A stretch of 64,000 nucleotides of DNA from contig NZ_CP022369.1 of the NCBI RefSeq assembly GCF_003119115.1, positions 248,001 through 312,000 on the forward strand, in the 5' to 3' direction. Below the pieces are notes generated by a model, which saw nothing but the letters and a program-made list of their open reading frames with translations, searched no databases and was not told the DNA's origin. Position numbers and translations under genes: made by a program. This stretch comes from Azospirillum sp. TSH58 (GTDB taxonomy: Bacteria; Pseudomonadota; Alphaproteobacteria; Azospirillales; Azospirillaceae). Positions 1 through 9,462 of the stretch are shown one piece after another. Position 1 is the stretch's first letter. Every line of letters starts with the position of its first letter.

Positions 1-7
1 CACCAGT

Positions 8-586
8 TCAGAAATGGACGCGCACCGCGGCGCGGATGCGGCGGATGTTGTCGTCGATCCGCTCGGGCGTGGTGTGCGGCCCCAGATCGTCGAAATGAAC
101 ATGCTCGACCACCTTGATGCCGCACAGCCCCATGATCGCGGCATCCTGCGTGACCTTGAAGGCCTGCATTTCCCCGACCGCTTCCAGATAGTCCAGCGGG
201 GCGCCGGAGCTGGTGACGATCAGCCCCTTGCGCCCGTGCAGCCTGCCCTCGATCGCCTCGCCGCGCATGTCCCAGGCGAAGCCGTGGGTGAAGACCCGGT
301 CCACATAGCCCTTGAGCATGGCGGGCATTCCAGCCCACCAGATCGGAAACAGGAAGGTGACCGCCTGCGACCCGGCGATGATGGCCTGCTCCCGCCGGAC
401 GTCCTCGGGCACCGGCCCCTTGCCGGCCAGTTCCTCCTCCGAGAGGACCGGGTTGAAGCCCATGGTGTAGAGGTCGCGCACCTCGACCGTGTGCCCGCAT
501 TGCTCCAGCTCGTCCACATAGGCCCCCGCGGCCTGCCGGATGAAGCTGCCGGAGCGCGGATGCGCGAAAACGACGACGTGCCTCAT
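8..586 (-). CDS. NAD(P)H:quinone oxidoreductase, flavodoxin-like fold
   Basis: A 192-residue cytosolic flavoprotein of the NAD(P)H dehydrogenase (quinone)/MdaB-KefF family, expected to reduce quinones by two electrons using FMN or FAD. Seen: an N-terminal beta strand followed by the HPRSGSF loop typical of the flavin-phosphate site, a later FPIWWAGMPAMLKGYVDRVF segment (flavin/substrate loop) and a GLIVTSSGAP strand-loop. The length fits the family. Its ATG overlaps the stop of the upstream phosphoenolpyruvate synthase gene by 4 bp (ATGA), so the two are co-transcribed and probably translationally coupled. Family assignment is firm; the physiological substrate is not known from sequence. Confidence 0.85.
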   Translation of the reverse strand: MRHVVVFAHPRSGSFIRQAAGAYVDELEQCGHTVEVRDLYTMGFNPVLSEEELAGKGPVPEDVRREQAIIAGSQAVTFLFPIWWAGMPAMLKGYVDRVFTHGFAWDMRGEAIEGRLHGRKGLIVTSSGAPLDYLEAVGEMQAFKVTQDAAIMGLCGIKVVEHVHFDDLGPHTTPERIDDNIRRIRAAVRVHF

Positions 587-3006
587 GATGGTCCTCCCGT
601 CTCAGGGTCCCGCGGGGCGCGGCCGAGTTCCCGTTCCAGCTCCACGACGGCGCGCAGCGTCCTCAGCACGCTGTCGGGCGTCAGGCTGATGGAGTCGATG
701 CCGAGCCGCACCAGGAACTCGGCGATCTCCGGATAGTCCGAGGGCGCTTGGCCGCAGATGCCGCAGGGCCGCCCGTTGCGCCGCGCGCCCTCCACGGCCT
801 GGCGCAGGAAGGCCAGAACGCCTGGATCGCGCTCGTCGAAGTCGAAGGCGACGAGCGGGCTGTCGCGGTCCACGCCGAGCGTGAGCTGGGTCAGGTCGTT
901 CGACCCGATGGAGAAGCCGTCGAAGCGCCGGGCGAACTCGTCCACCAGCAGGACGTTGTTGGGGATCTCGCACATCACGTAAATCTGCAGCCCGTCGCGC
1001 CCGCGTTCCAGCCCGTGGCGGGCCATGGCGGCGATCACCCGGTCGGCCTCCTCCAGGCGGCGGCAGAAGGGCACCATGACCTGCACGTTGGTCAGCCCCA
1101 TCTCCGCGCGCACACGGGCCAGCGCCCGGCATTCCAGCGCGAAGCCCTCCTCGTAGGCGGGGTGGGCGTAACGCGCCGCGCCCCGGAAACCGAGCATGGG
1201 ATTCTCCTCGACCGGCTCGAACCAGCGCCCGCCGATGAGGGAGGCGTATTCGTTGGTCTTGAAGTCCGACAGGCGGACGATGACCGGGCGCGGGTGGAAA
1301 GCCGCCGCGATGGTGCCGATTCCCTCGGACAGCCGCTCCACGAAATAGGCGCTGCCGTCCGGGTGGCTGCGGGTCAGCCGGGCGATGTGGGCGCGCGCGT
1401 CGGGGTCCTCGACCCGCTCCGGGTGGACGAGCGCCATCGGATGGATCTTGATGGCCTCGCTGATGATGAACTCCATGCGCGCCAGCCCCACCCCGTCCAC
1501 CGGAAGCTGGCCGGTCTGGAAGGCCTGGTCGGGGTTGCCGAGGTTCACCATGATGCGCGTCCGCGGGCGCGGCAGCTGGCCGAGGTCGATGCGCTCCACG
1601 CGGAACGGCACGGTGCCGTCATAGACCTTGCCGGTGTCGCCCTCCGCGCAGGAGACGGTCACGGTCCGGCCGTCGCTCAGGGCCTCCGTCGCGCGCTCGG
1701 TCCCGACCACGGCGGGTATGCCCAACTCGCGGGCGACGATGGCGGCGTGGCAGGTGCGGCCGCCCCGGTTTGTGACGATGGCAGCCGCCGTCTTCATCAC
1801 CGGCTCCCAGTCGGGCGTCGTGGTGTCGGCCACCAGCACCTCGCCCGGACGGAAGGCGGACAGCCGGTGGGCGTCGGTCACCACACGCACGGCCCCGGTG
1901 GCCATGCGCCCGCCGACCGCGCGACCGGTCACGAGCGCGATGCCCTTTCCTTCCGGAACGAAGCTCTCCAGCTCCAGGGCCGTGCGCCGGGAGGCGACCG
2001 TCTCCGGCCGCGCCTGGACGATGTAGAGACCGCCGTCGCGCCCGTCCTTGGCCCATTCGATGTCCATGGGCTGGCCGTAATGATCCTCGATCCGGATGGC
2101 CTGCTCGGCGAGCCGCAGCACCTCCCCATCGGTCAGGCAGAAGCGCTCCCGGTCGGCGCCGGGGGTGGGAATGGTGCGCGTCGGCTCGCGCGTGCGGCCC
2201 AGGCGGTAGACCATCTTCACCTGCTTCTCGCCCAGGCGCCGGCGCAGCACCGCGCGGTGGCCCCGCCGGAAGGTCGGCTTGTGCACGTAGAACTCGTCGG
2301 GATCGACCGCGCCCTGGACGACCGTTTCCCCCAGCCCGTAGGCGCCGGTGATGAAGACGGCATCGCGGAACCCCGATTCCGTGTCGAGCGTGAACATCAC
2401 CCCGGCCGAGGCGAGGTCGGAACGCACCATCTTCTGCACGCCGACCGACAGCGCGACCTTGAAATGGTCGAACCCCTGGTCGATCCGGTAGGAGATGGCG
2501 CGGTCGGTGAACAGCGAGGCGTGGCAGCGCCGCACGGCGTCGAGCAGCATCGTCTCGCCCGCGACGTTCAGGTAGGTCTCGTGCTGGCCGGCGAAGCTGG
2601 CCGTCGGCAGATCCTCAGCGGTGGCGGAACTGCGCACCGCCACGGTCAGGCCCTCACCATATTCGGCGAGCAGGGCGCGGAAGGCCGCGCGCAGTTGCTC
2701 CTCCATCGCCGGCGTCAGGCCGGCGGCGTAGACGATCTCGCGGGCGCCGGCCCCGGCTCGGGCAAGATGCTCCACGTCCGCCTTGTCCAGGCCGTCCAGC
2801 AGCGCGTGCAGGCCGTCCCAGGCGCCGGCGGCGGTCAGCGCGTCGCGGAAGGCGGCCGCGGTCAGGGCGAAGCCGTCCGGCACCTCCACCCCCAGCGGCT
2901 TCAGGCGTCGGCAAAGTTCGCCGAGCGAAGCGTTCTTGCCGCCCACCAGGGCGACGTCGTCGCGGCCAAGGTCGGAAAACCAGCGGATGTACGAGGTGTC
3001 CGGCAT
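583..3006 (-). CDS. ppsA: phosphoenolpyruvate synthase
   Basis: Pyruvate, water dikinase: pyruvate + ATP to PEP + AMP + Pi, a gluconeogenic cytosolic enzyme. The order is an N-terminal PEP/pyruvate-binding ATP-grasp domain (VGGKNASLGEL near residue 22, AVRSSATAEDLPTASFAGQ near 130), the mobile phosphohistidine domain with GGRTCHAA (phosphoryl-carrier His near residue 418), and the C-terminal TIM barrel with CGICGQAPSDYPEIAEFL carrying the catalytic Cys. The length, 807 residues, is normal. The ATG at 3006 was chosen because GGGAGG lies just upstream and the protein then begins at the conserved region. The reading frame stays open for 34 Arg/Pro-rich residues further upstream, which look non-coding. 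Operon with the downstream quinone reductase. Confidence 0.95.
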   Translation of the reverse strand: MPDTSYIRWFSDLGRDDVALVGGKNASLGELCRRLKPLGVEVPDGFALTAAAFRDALTAAGAWDGLHALLDGLDKADVEHLARAGAGAREIVYAAGLTPAMEEQLRAAFRALLAEYGEGLTVAVRSSATAEDLPTASFAGQHETYLNVAGETMLLDAVRRCHASLFTDRAISYRIDQGFDHFKVALSVGVQKMVRSDLASAGVMFTLDTESGFRDAVFITGAYGLGETVVQGAVDPDEFYVHKPTFRRGHRAVLRRRLGEKQVKMVYRLGRTREPTRTIPTPGADRERFCLTDGEVLRLAEQAIRIEDHYGQPMDIEWAKDGRDGGLYIVQARPETVASRRTALELESFVPEGKGIALVTGRAVGGRMATGAVRVVTDAHRLSAFRPGEVLVADTTTPDWEPVMKTAAAIVTNRGGRTCHAAIVARELGIPAVVGTERATEALSDGRTVTVSCAEGDTGKVYDGTVPFRVERIDLGQLPRPRTRIMVNLGNPDQAFQTGQLPVDGVGLARMEFIISEAIKIHPMALVHPERVEDPDARAHIARLTRSHPDGSAYFVERLSEGIGTIAAAFHPRPVIVRLSDFKTNEYASLIGGRWFEPVEENPMLGFRGAARYAHPAYEEGFALECRALARVRAEMGLTNVQVMVPFCRRLEEADRVIAAMARHGLERGRDGLQIYVMCEIPNNVLLVDEFARRFDGFSIGSNDLTQLTLGVDRDSPLVAFDFDERDPGVLAFLRQAVEGARRNGRPCGICGQAPSDYPEIAEFLVRLGIDSISLTPDSVLRTLRAVVELERELGRAPRDPETGGPS

Positions 3007-3350
3007 GGGCGGCCTCCCAATGTGATGACGCCGGCGCCGGAAGCGTGGCCTGCGGCGGCGGCCGCTTCGATGATCTCGGGCGGGGAGCGAAGGCGGGGCG
3101 TTGGTCACGCCGTGTGCGTCTTCACGTCCTGCCTGCGGCGACGCGCGTAATCCTCCAGTTCCCGGCGGATCGCGTCGAACGCGTCGCGAACGGCGACCTC
3201 GGGATCTCCTCCGTCACGGCGCCGTCGCCCGCAGCGCCGCCGGGATCATCATCGGGGTGCCAGGGCGGCGGAGCCTTAACCCAGGTAAAGGGTCGCCGAC
3301 GGAATCAGGCGCCGACCTTCGCGCCGCGCGCGCCTGAACGGAAGCGGCCG
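3007..3350. other. 344-bp intergenic region upstream of ppsA
   Basis: Lies between the efflux permease stop and the ppsA start, both genes leftward. It must contain the ppsA promoter and any terminator for nothing upstream. I see no convincing hairpin, repeat or small gene; the short open frames here are Arg/Pro-rich and lack a ribosome binding site. Confidence 0.5.
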
Positions 3351-4556
3351 TCACTCATGGCGCAGCGCCTGGATCGGATCGAGGCGGGCCGCGCGGTGGG
3401 CCGGGATGTAGCCGAAGACGATTCCGACCACGGCGGAGAAGCCGAACGCCACGAGGACGATGATGGGATCGACAAGGAACGGGACGTTCAGCGCCGCCGT
3501 CGCCGCGACCGCCAGCCCAAGCCCGAGGGCGATCCCGAAGATGCCGCCGAACAGGGACAGCACCACCGCCTCCACAAGAAACTGCATCAGCACCTGCCCC
3601 TCCAGCGCGCCGATGGCGAGGCGTATCCCGATTTCCCGCGTCCTTTCGGTCACCGACACCAGCATGATGTTCATGATGCCGATCCCGCCGACCAGCAGGC
3701 TGACCGCCGCCACCGCGCCCAGCAGGCCGGTCAGAACCGCCGTCGCTCCAGCGGTGGCCTGCACGACCTGCTTCATGTCGCGGACGGAGAAATCGTCCTC
3801 CTTGCCGGTGCTGATGTTGCGCCGCTCCCGCAACAGGCGCTCGATGCCGGTCTGCACCTTGGCCGTGTCGACCCCGTTGCGGGCCGAGACGTACACGCGC
3901 GCAATGTCCATGTTGCCGGCGATCCGCCGCTGGAAGGCGCGCAGGGGCATCAGCACCGTGTCGTCCAGGTCGGTGCCGAAGCTCGACTGCCCCTTCGCCT
4001 CGAGAAGGCCGATCACCTCGCACGGGACGTTGTGGACGCGGATGGTCTCGCCGACGGGGTCGGCGCGGCCGAACAGCTTCTCGCGCACGGTCTGGCCGAT
4101 GACGCAGGCGGCGCGCCCGGCGCGCTCCTCGCCCTCGTGGAAGCCGCGCCCCCGCGCCAGCGCCCAGTTCTGCACGACGAAGTAGCCGCCGTCGGTGCCC
4201 GTCACCACGGTGTTGCGGTTTTCCGCCCCATAGATCACCGGCACCGATTTCTGCGCCACCGGCGCCACCGCCTGCACGCCGGGCAGTTGCGCCCGCATCG
4301 CCTCGACGTCGCGGGCGTTGAAGGGCTTGGCGTCGGAGCTGGCGCGTCCGGGGCCGGCCTGTCCGGGCAGCACGAACAGCAGGTTGGTGCCGAGCTTGGC
4401 GAGGTCGGCGGTGATCCGGGCGGTGGTGCCGTTGCCGATGGTCACCATCCCGATGACGGCGCCGACGCCGATGATGATGCCGAGCACCGTGAGAAAGGAG
4501 CGCAGCGCGTTGCGGCGGATCGCCTGAAGCGCGAGCTTGACGGCTTCGACGAGCAT
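3351..4556 (-). CDS. MacB-type ABC transporter permease
   Basis: A 401-residue inner-membrane permease of the MacB/FtsX family. Seen: an N-terminal membrane helix (LTVLGIIIGVGAVIGMVTIG), a large periplasmic MacB_PCD domain (about residues 45-270), then three C-terminal helices with the FtsX signature region (GGIGIMNIMLVSVTERTREIG). It ends in the usual AHRAARLDPIQALRHE tail. In canonical MacB the ATPase is fused to this domain; here it is the separate gene just upstream, overlapping by one base (TGATG). A GTG three bases earlier is an alternative start. Together with the adaptor it should form a tripartite, mechanotransmission-type exporter of a drug, peptide or siderophore. Substrate unknown. 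Confidence 0.9.
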   Translation of the reverse strand: MLVEAVKLALQAIRRNALRSFLTVLGIIIGVGAVIGMVTIGNGTTARITADLAKLGTNLLFVLPGQAGPGRASSDAKPFNARDVEAMRAQLPGVQAVAPVAQKSVPVIYGAENRNTVVTGTDGGYFVVQNWALARGRGFHEGEERAGRAACVIGQTVREKLFGRADPVGETIRVHNVPCEVIGLLEAKGQSSFGTDLDDTVLMPLRAFQRRIAGNMDIARVYVSARNGVDTAKVQTGIERLLRERRNISTGKEDDFSVRDMKQVVQATAGATAVLTGLLGAVAAVSLLVGGIGIMNIMLVSVTERTREIGIRLAIGALEGQVLMQFLVEAVVLSLFGGIFGIALGLGLAVAATAALNVPFLVDPIIVLVAFGFSAVVGIVFGYIPAHRAARLDPIQALRHE

Positions 4557-5269
4557 CACGCAGCCCTTTCGCCGGGGGCGTCGCTGTCGATGCGGCCATC
4601 GACGAACCGGATGATGCGCCGTGCGTGGGCGGCCATGTCCGGCTCGTGCGTGACCATGATGACGGTGATGCCCTGTTCGTGGTTCAACCGCACCAGAAGG
4701 TTCATGATCTCCAGGCTCATCCGGCTGTCGAGATTGCCGGTCGGCTCGTCGGCCAGCAGGACGGCGGGGTCGGTGACGATGGCGCGGGCGATGGCGACGC
4801 GCTGTTGCTGGCCGCCGGACAGCTCGCCCGGCGTGTGGTCCTCGCGCCCGTCCAGCCCGACACGGGCCAGAACCTCCCGCGCAAGCCGGCGGCGGACGGT
4901 GACGGGAACGCCCCGGTAGACCAGAGGAAGCTCCACATTCTCCACGGCGCTGGTGCGGGCCAGCAGATTGAAGCCCTGGAAGACGAAGCCCAGGTAGCGG
5001 CGGCGGAGCAGGGCGCGCTGGCGGCGGTCCAGGCCGCCGACATCGACGCCCATGAAGCGGTAGGTGCCGGAGGTCGGGGTGTCGAGGCAGCCGAGAATGT
5101 TCATCGCCGTCGACTTGCCGGACCCCGACGGCCCCATGATCGCCACGAATTCCCCTCGGCCGATGCTCAGATCGACCGCGTTCAGCGCCGGGACGGCGGC
5201 GGGTCCTGTGCCGAAAATCTTGCTCACACCCTGGAACTCGATGAACGGCGGCTCGCCGTCTCTGGGCAT
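4556..5269 (-). CDS. MacB-type ABC transporter ATP-binding protein
   Basis: A 237-residue cytosolic ATPase. Walker A is GPSGSGKST (near residue 45), the Q-loop follows, the ABC signature is LSGGQQQRVAIARAI, Walker B is VLLADEPTGNLD, and the H-switch is MVTHEPDMA. The LADEPTGNLD form is typical of the LolD/MacB subfamily. GGAGG sits 6-10 bases before the ATG, directly after the adaptor stop, so the gene is translationally linked to it. It energises the separate permease encoded next. Confidence 0.93.
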   Translation of the reverse strand: MPRDGEPPFIEFQGVSKIFGTGPAAVPALNAVDLSIGRGEFVAIMGPSGSGKSTAMNILGCLDTPTSGTYRFMGVDVGGLDRRQRALLRRRYLGFVFQGFNLLARTSAVENVELPLVYRGVPVTVRRRLAREVLARVGLDGREDHTPGELSGGQQQRVAIARAIVTDPAVLLADEPTGNLDSRMSLEIMNLLVRLNHEQGITVIMVTHEPDMAAHARRIIRFVDGRIDSDAPGERAA

Positions 5270-5279
5270 GATGGCCTCC

Positions 5280-6560
5280 TCAACGGGGCGTGGCGGTGTC
5301 CACGATCACCGCCGCGCCTTCCGTCAGATCGCCCTGGAGAATCTCGGTCCTCCGACCGTCGCTTGCCCCGGTGACGACCGCCACCTCCACGGGCACACCG
5401 TCGCGCAGCGTCCACACCGTGCGCGACGGGCCGCTGGGATCTTGCGGGCTGGGAGGGCGGAACTGCGGCATGCCGGGCATCATCCGTTTCAGCAGGTCGC
5501 CTTTGCCCGCCGCCTCCGCCGGCGGCGTGAAGCGCAGGGCAGGGTTGGGTACGAGGAGCGCGCCCGCCACGTCCTGCACGCCGATCTCCGCCGTCGCGGT
5601 CATGCCCGGACGCAACAGCATGGCGCTGTTGTCTACGGTGAGTATCGCCTTGTAGGTCACGACGCCCTGCACCGTCTCCGGGGCGTAGCGCAGGTCGCGG
5701 ATGACGGCGGGAAAATGGTGATCGGGGTGGGCGTCGACGGAGAAGCGGGCCGACTGTCCTTCCCGCACCTTGCCGACGTCGGCCTCGTCCACGTCCACCT
5801 GCACCTCCATCCGGCGCAGATCCTCGGCGATCGAGAACAGCACCGGCGCCTGAAGGGTGGCCGCCACGGTTTGGCCGGGATCGACGTTGCGCTTCAGGAC
5901 GATGCCGTCGATGGGGGAAACGATGCCCGTCTTGTGCAGGTTCGATTCGTTCAGCGTCAGCTCCGCCTCGGCCACCCCCACATCGGCCCTGGCGTTTGCC
6001 AGCGCCGCCACGGCCCGGTCGTGGAGCGCCCTCGCCACGTCCAGGTTCTGAAGCGTGCCGGCGCGGGAGCGAACCAGGGACTGCTTGCGGTCGAGTTCGC
6101 GCGCGGTCTCGACGACGGTGACCTCCGCCTGGACGACCTTCGCCTTGGCGGCGGTCAGTTTGGCGCGGGAGCTGTCGACGCTGGCCTTGAACTTGTCGGT
6201 GTCCAGTTCCGCCAGCATCTGGCCGGCGGCGACCACGCTGTTGTAATCGACAAGAACCCGGCGCACGGTGCCGGACAGCTCGCTGGAGACCTCGATCTGG
6301 CTCGTCGGCTGGACGCTGCCGGTCGCGGTGACGATCACGTGCAGGTCGCCGCGGACCGTCGGTTCGGTCGCGTAGCGGGGGGTGTCGGCGGAGGAGCGAA
6401 GCAGGAGGTGGGCGGCCACGGCCAGCGGAGCGAGCAGAAGGATGGCGAGCAGCCATTTGCGTCCGATGCGCGCAGCGCCCGAGACGGTCCGGGGCGAACG
6501 GTCCAGCCCCAGAAGCGCATCGACCTCCACCGCCGTTTTCCGTGGCAAGAGTTCAGTCAT
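5280..6560 (-). CDS. MacA/HlyD-type periplasmic adaptor of an ABC efflux system
   Basis: A 426-residue membrane-fusion protein. Near the N-terminus is a single uncleaved-type membrane anchor (KWLLAILLLAPLAVAAHLLL), followed by the barrel-sandwich lipoyl half-motifs (VIVTATGSVQPTSQIEVSSE and GIVLKRNVDPGQTV). A long Ala-rich coiled-coil hairpin separates them, and a beta-barrel and membrane-proximal domain close the protein. It would couple the inner-membrane MacB pair to a TolC-like outer-membrane channel, which is not encoded here. The ATG at 6560 has AGAGG upstream. A 24-residue extension further upstream is open but poorly supported. First gene of the adaptor-ATPase-permease operon. Confidence 0.9.
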   Translation of the reverse strand: MTELLPRKTAVEVDALLGLDRSPRTVSGAARIGRKWLLAILLLAPLAVAAHLLLRSSADTPRYATEPTVRGDLHVIVTATGSVQPTSQIEVSSELSGTVRRVLVDYNSVVAAGQMLAELDTDKFKASVDSSRAKLTAAKAKVVQAEVTVVETARELDRKQSLVRSRAGTLQNLDVARALHDRAVAALANARADVGVAEAELTLNESNLHKTGIVSPIDGIVLKRNVDPGQTVAATLQAPVLFSIAEDLRRMEVQVDVDEADVGKVREGQSARFSVDAHPDHHFPAVIRDLRYAPETVQGVVTYKAILTVDNSAMLLRPGMTATAEIGVQDVAGALLVPNPALRFTPPAEAAGKGDLLKRMMPGMPQFRPPSPQDPSGPSRTVWTLRDGVPVEVAVVTGASDGRRTEILQGDLTEGAAVIVDTATPR

Positions 6561-6705
6561 CACGACCTCTTCCGCCAAGTGCGTTGGACAAGGGTCGGCC
6601 GGGGACGCGGAAAGGGCCATGACTTGCATCAATGGGAAGGCGTCGAACCCTCCGCACGGTGCCGAGGCGCTCGGATGATGGCGCCACGGGAAGGGCCGTG
6701 GACGG

Positions 6706-9279
6706 TCAGCGGTGCGGCGAGGCCCGGCTTTTCACCCCCTGCCGTGGAGCGACGCAGCGGAAGAACAGCCGCTTGATCATCTCCACCAGGACCAGATAGG
6801 TGGCGACGGCGGCGGCCAGGAACAAATAGAAGGACGCCGGCGGCGCCACGAAGCCGAAGAAGGATGCCAGCGGCGTCAGCGGCAGCAGCGCGCCGACGGC
6901 GGCGGCCCCGAGCGTCAACCCGGTCAGGACCGCGTTGGGTCGGCTGCGCCAAGGGCTGCGGCGGGTGCGGATCACGAAGATGACCAGCACCTGGGTGGCC
7001 AGGCTCTCCACGAACCATCCGGTCTGGAAGAGCGCCTCGCCGGCGTTGAAGAGGTGAAGCAGCGCGTAGAAGGTCAGGAAATCGAACAGCGAGCTGACCG
7101 GACCCAGCACCAGCATGAAGCGCTGGATCAGCCGCAGATCCCACCGCACCGGCAGGGCCAGCGCCTCCGCCTCCACGTTGTCGAGCGGAACGCCGGCCTC
7201 CGACGCGTCGTACAGCAGGTTGTTGAGCAGCACCTGGGTCGGCAGCATCGGCAGGAAGGGCAGGAACAGCGAGGCTCCCGCCATGCTGAACATGTTGCCG
7301 AAATTCGAACTGCTTCCCATCAGGACGTACTTGGTGACGTTCTGCACCGTCCGGCGCCCCTCCATTACCGCCTCGTGCACCACCGACAGGTCGTGGTCGA
7401 GCAGGATGAGGCCGGCGGCCTCCTTCGCGACGTCGGCGGCGCTGTCCACCGAGATGCCGACGTCGGCGGCATGAAGGGCCGAGGCGTCGTTGATCCCGTC
7501 GCCGAGGAAGCCGACCACACGGCCGGACCGCTTGAAGGCCAGCAGCACGCGTTCCTTCTGCGCCGGCGTCACCCGGCAGAACACGTTGACCTTGGCGAGG
7601 CGGGCGCGCAACGCCTCCTCGCTCATCGCCCGCAGATCGTCGCCCGTGAGCAGGCCGGTAACGGGCAGGCCGAGTTCCGTGCAGACGTGACGGGTCACCC
7701 GCTCGTTGTCGCCGGTCAGGATGCGCACCGCCACCCCGGCTGCGGTCAGATCGCGGATCGCCGCCATCGCGCTGGCCTTGGGCGGATCGAGGAAAACCGC
7801 GTAACCGGCGAAGGCCAGTTCGCTTTCGTCCCCGAGCGCCGCGGAGGTGTGCTCCGGCCCCATCGCCTTGGAGGCGATCGCCAGCACCCGGAATCCGTCC
7901 TCTCCCAGCTTCTGGAACAGGGCATCCAGCTCGGCCCGCGCCGCCGGGTCGAGCGGCCTCTCGACGCCTCCCGCTCCTTCGTAATGGGTGGATTGCCGCA
8001 GAACGTCTTCCGGCGCCCCCTTGACCACCAGCCGCCGCTCGGTGCCATCGGTGACGAGAACCGAGACGCGCCGCCGTTCGAAGTCGAAGGGCACCTCGTC
8101 GATCTTCCGCCAGCCGGTCACGTCCAGGGTGCGGAAGGCGATGATGGCCTCGTCCAGCGGGCTCTTGATGCCGCTTTCGAAATGGCTGTTCAGGTAGGCG
8201 AGGCGGAAAACCCGTTCGCTGTCCTCGCCGCGGAAGTCCAGGTGGCGGACCATGCGGATCGTCGCCTCGGTCAGCGTCCCGGTCTTGTCGGTGCACAGCA
8301 CGTCCATGGCGCCGACGTTGTGCATGGCGGGCAGCCGTTTGACGATGACCCGGCGCCCCGCCAGACGCATCGCCCCGCGCGCCAGCGTGACGGTGACGAT
8401 CATCGGCAGCAGTTCCGGCGTAAGCCCGACCGCCAAGGCTAGGGCGAACATCAGGGATTCCAGCCAGGGCCGGTGGAACAGCACGTTCACGGCCAGCACG
8501 AACAGCACCAGGAAGATCGTCAGGCGCAGAATGAGGAAGCCGAACTGGCGGATGCCCAGCTCGAAGGCGGTGGGCGGCGGGGGCGCCTGCAGGGTGCCGC
8601 TCAACTGGCCGAACGCCGTGGCGTCGCCGGTCCGGCAGACCACGGCGATGGCGCTGCCGCTGATCACCGAGGTGCCCATGAAGACGGTGTTGAGCGCCTC
8701 GCCGGCATCCTCGGCCGGAGTGGCGGGGGCATCGGCGCGTTTCTCCGCCGGGTAGGGCTCCCCGGTCAGCATGGCTTGATTGACGAACAGGTCGCGCGCC
8801 TCGATGAGGCGGCAGTCGGCTGGGACCAGATCGCCGGCGGCCAGACGAACCACGTCGCCGGGGACCAGTTGATCCACAGGCTCCGACACCTCCACGCCGT
8901 CCCGGCGGACCTGGACGCGCACGGCGACGGTGCGGCGCAACGCCTCCACGGCGTTCTCGGCTCGCATTTCCTGGACGAAGTCCAAGGTGACGCTGAGCAC
9001 GACCATGACGATGACGATGATGAAGCTGGCGATGTTGCCGGTGGCCGCCGACAGGCCGCTGGCGAACAGCAGGATCAGCACCAGGGGGTTGAGGAAACGG
9101 GTCAGGAATTGCAGCCACAACGGCCGGCGACGGTGCGCCGACGGCTGGTTGAGGCCGTATCGGCGACGGCGGGCGTCCACCTCGGTCCGGCTCAACCCCG
9201 CGGCGGTCGTTTCAAGGCTTTCGAGAACGGCGGAGATCGGCCGGATCCAAATCTCGTTCCGGATGGTGCCCTGGCCCAC
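6706..9279 (-). CDS. mgtA: magnesium-translocating P-type ATPase (MgtA/MgtB family)
   Basis: An inner-membrane type IIIB P-type ATPase importing Mg2+ at the expense of ATP. Seen: an N-terminal cation-ATPase domain, the TGEPYPAEK actuator loop, the phosphorylation motif DKTGTLTE, the KGAPEDVL nucleotide-binding motif, and GDGINDASALHAADVGISVD in the P domain. It ends with C-terminal helices carrying GPVSSLFDFLTF and TGWFVESLATQ, which are characteristic of MgtA/B rather than Ca2+ or K+ pumps. The GTG at 9279 has AGGGC 7 bases upstream; a GTG at 9324 would add 15 residues but lacks a comparable ribosome site. Apparently monocistronic. The leader is short before the IS boundary, so the promoter region may have been trimmed by the insertion. 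Confidence 0.93.
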   Translation of the reverse strand: MGQGTIRNEIWIRPISAVLESLETTAAGLSRTEVDARRRRYGLNQPSAHRRRPLWLQFLTRFLNPLVLILLFASGLSAATGNIASFIIVIVMVVLSVTLDFVQEMRAENAVEALRRTVAVRVQVRRDGVEVSEPVDQLVPGDVVRLAAGDLVPADCRLIEARDLFVNQAMLTGEPYPAEKRADAPATPAEDAGEALNTVFMGTSVISGSAIAVVCRTGDATAFGQLSGTLQAPPPPTAFELGIRQFGFLILRLTIFLVLFVLAVNVLFHRPWLESLMFALALAVGLTPELLPMIVTVTLARGAMRLAGRRVIVKRLPAMHNVGAMDVLCTDKTGTLTEATIRMVRHLDFRGEDSERVFRLAYLNSHFESGIKSPLDEAIIAFRTLDVTGWRKIDEVPFDFERRRVSVLVTDGTERRLVVKGAPEDVLRQSTHYEGAGGVERPLDPAARAELDALFQKLGEDGFRVLAIASKAMGPEHTSAALGDESELAFAGYAVFLDPPKASAMAAIRDLTAAGVAVRILTGDNERVTRHVCTELGLPVTGLLTGDDLRAMSEEALRARLAKVNVFCRVTPAQKERVLLAFKRSGRVVGFLGDGINDASALHAADVGISVDSAADVAKEAAGLILLDHDLSVVHEAVMEGRRTVQNVTKYVLMGSSSNFGNMFSMAGASLFLPFLPMLPTQVLLNNLLYDASEAGVPLDNVEAEALALPVRWDLRLIQRFMLVLGPVSSLFDFLTFYALLHLFNAGEALFQTGWFVESLATQVLVIFVIRTRRSPWRSRPNAVLTGLTLGAAAVGALLPLTPLASFFGFVAPPASFYLFLAAAVATYLVLVEMIKRLFFRCVAPRQGVKSRASPHR

Positions 9280-9458
9280 TGGCGTGCCCTCGGCTGTGCG
9301 GCATGCGCCATGGTAAACGACCACCGATGGTGAAGAAACGGAGCGAACGATCAGCCCGGCTCTTCAAGGCTGGACCCAAAGAGGCCGACATCGCGGTGGC
9401 TCAGGCATCGGAAAACACCTGTTTCCCGACAGGCTCCCCCGCCTTGCCGCGAACCGCT

Positions 9459-9462
9459 CTAG
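9459..9462. repeat. left CTAG target-site duplication of the IS5-family element
   Basis: CTAG directly abutting the left terminal inverted repeat, matched by CTAG at 10768-10771 on the other side. Supports a simple, single-copy transposition event. Confidence 0.85.

Noticed and set aside
3101..3337. Small gene in the gap upstream of ppsA
   Set aside because: Arg/Pro-rich frame with no ribosome site and no similarity to a known small protein.
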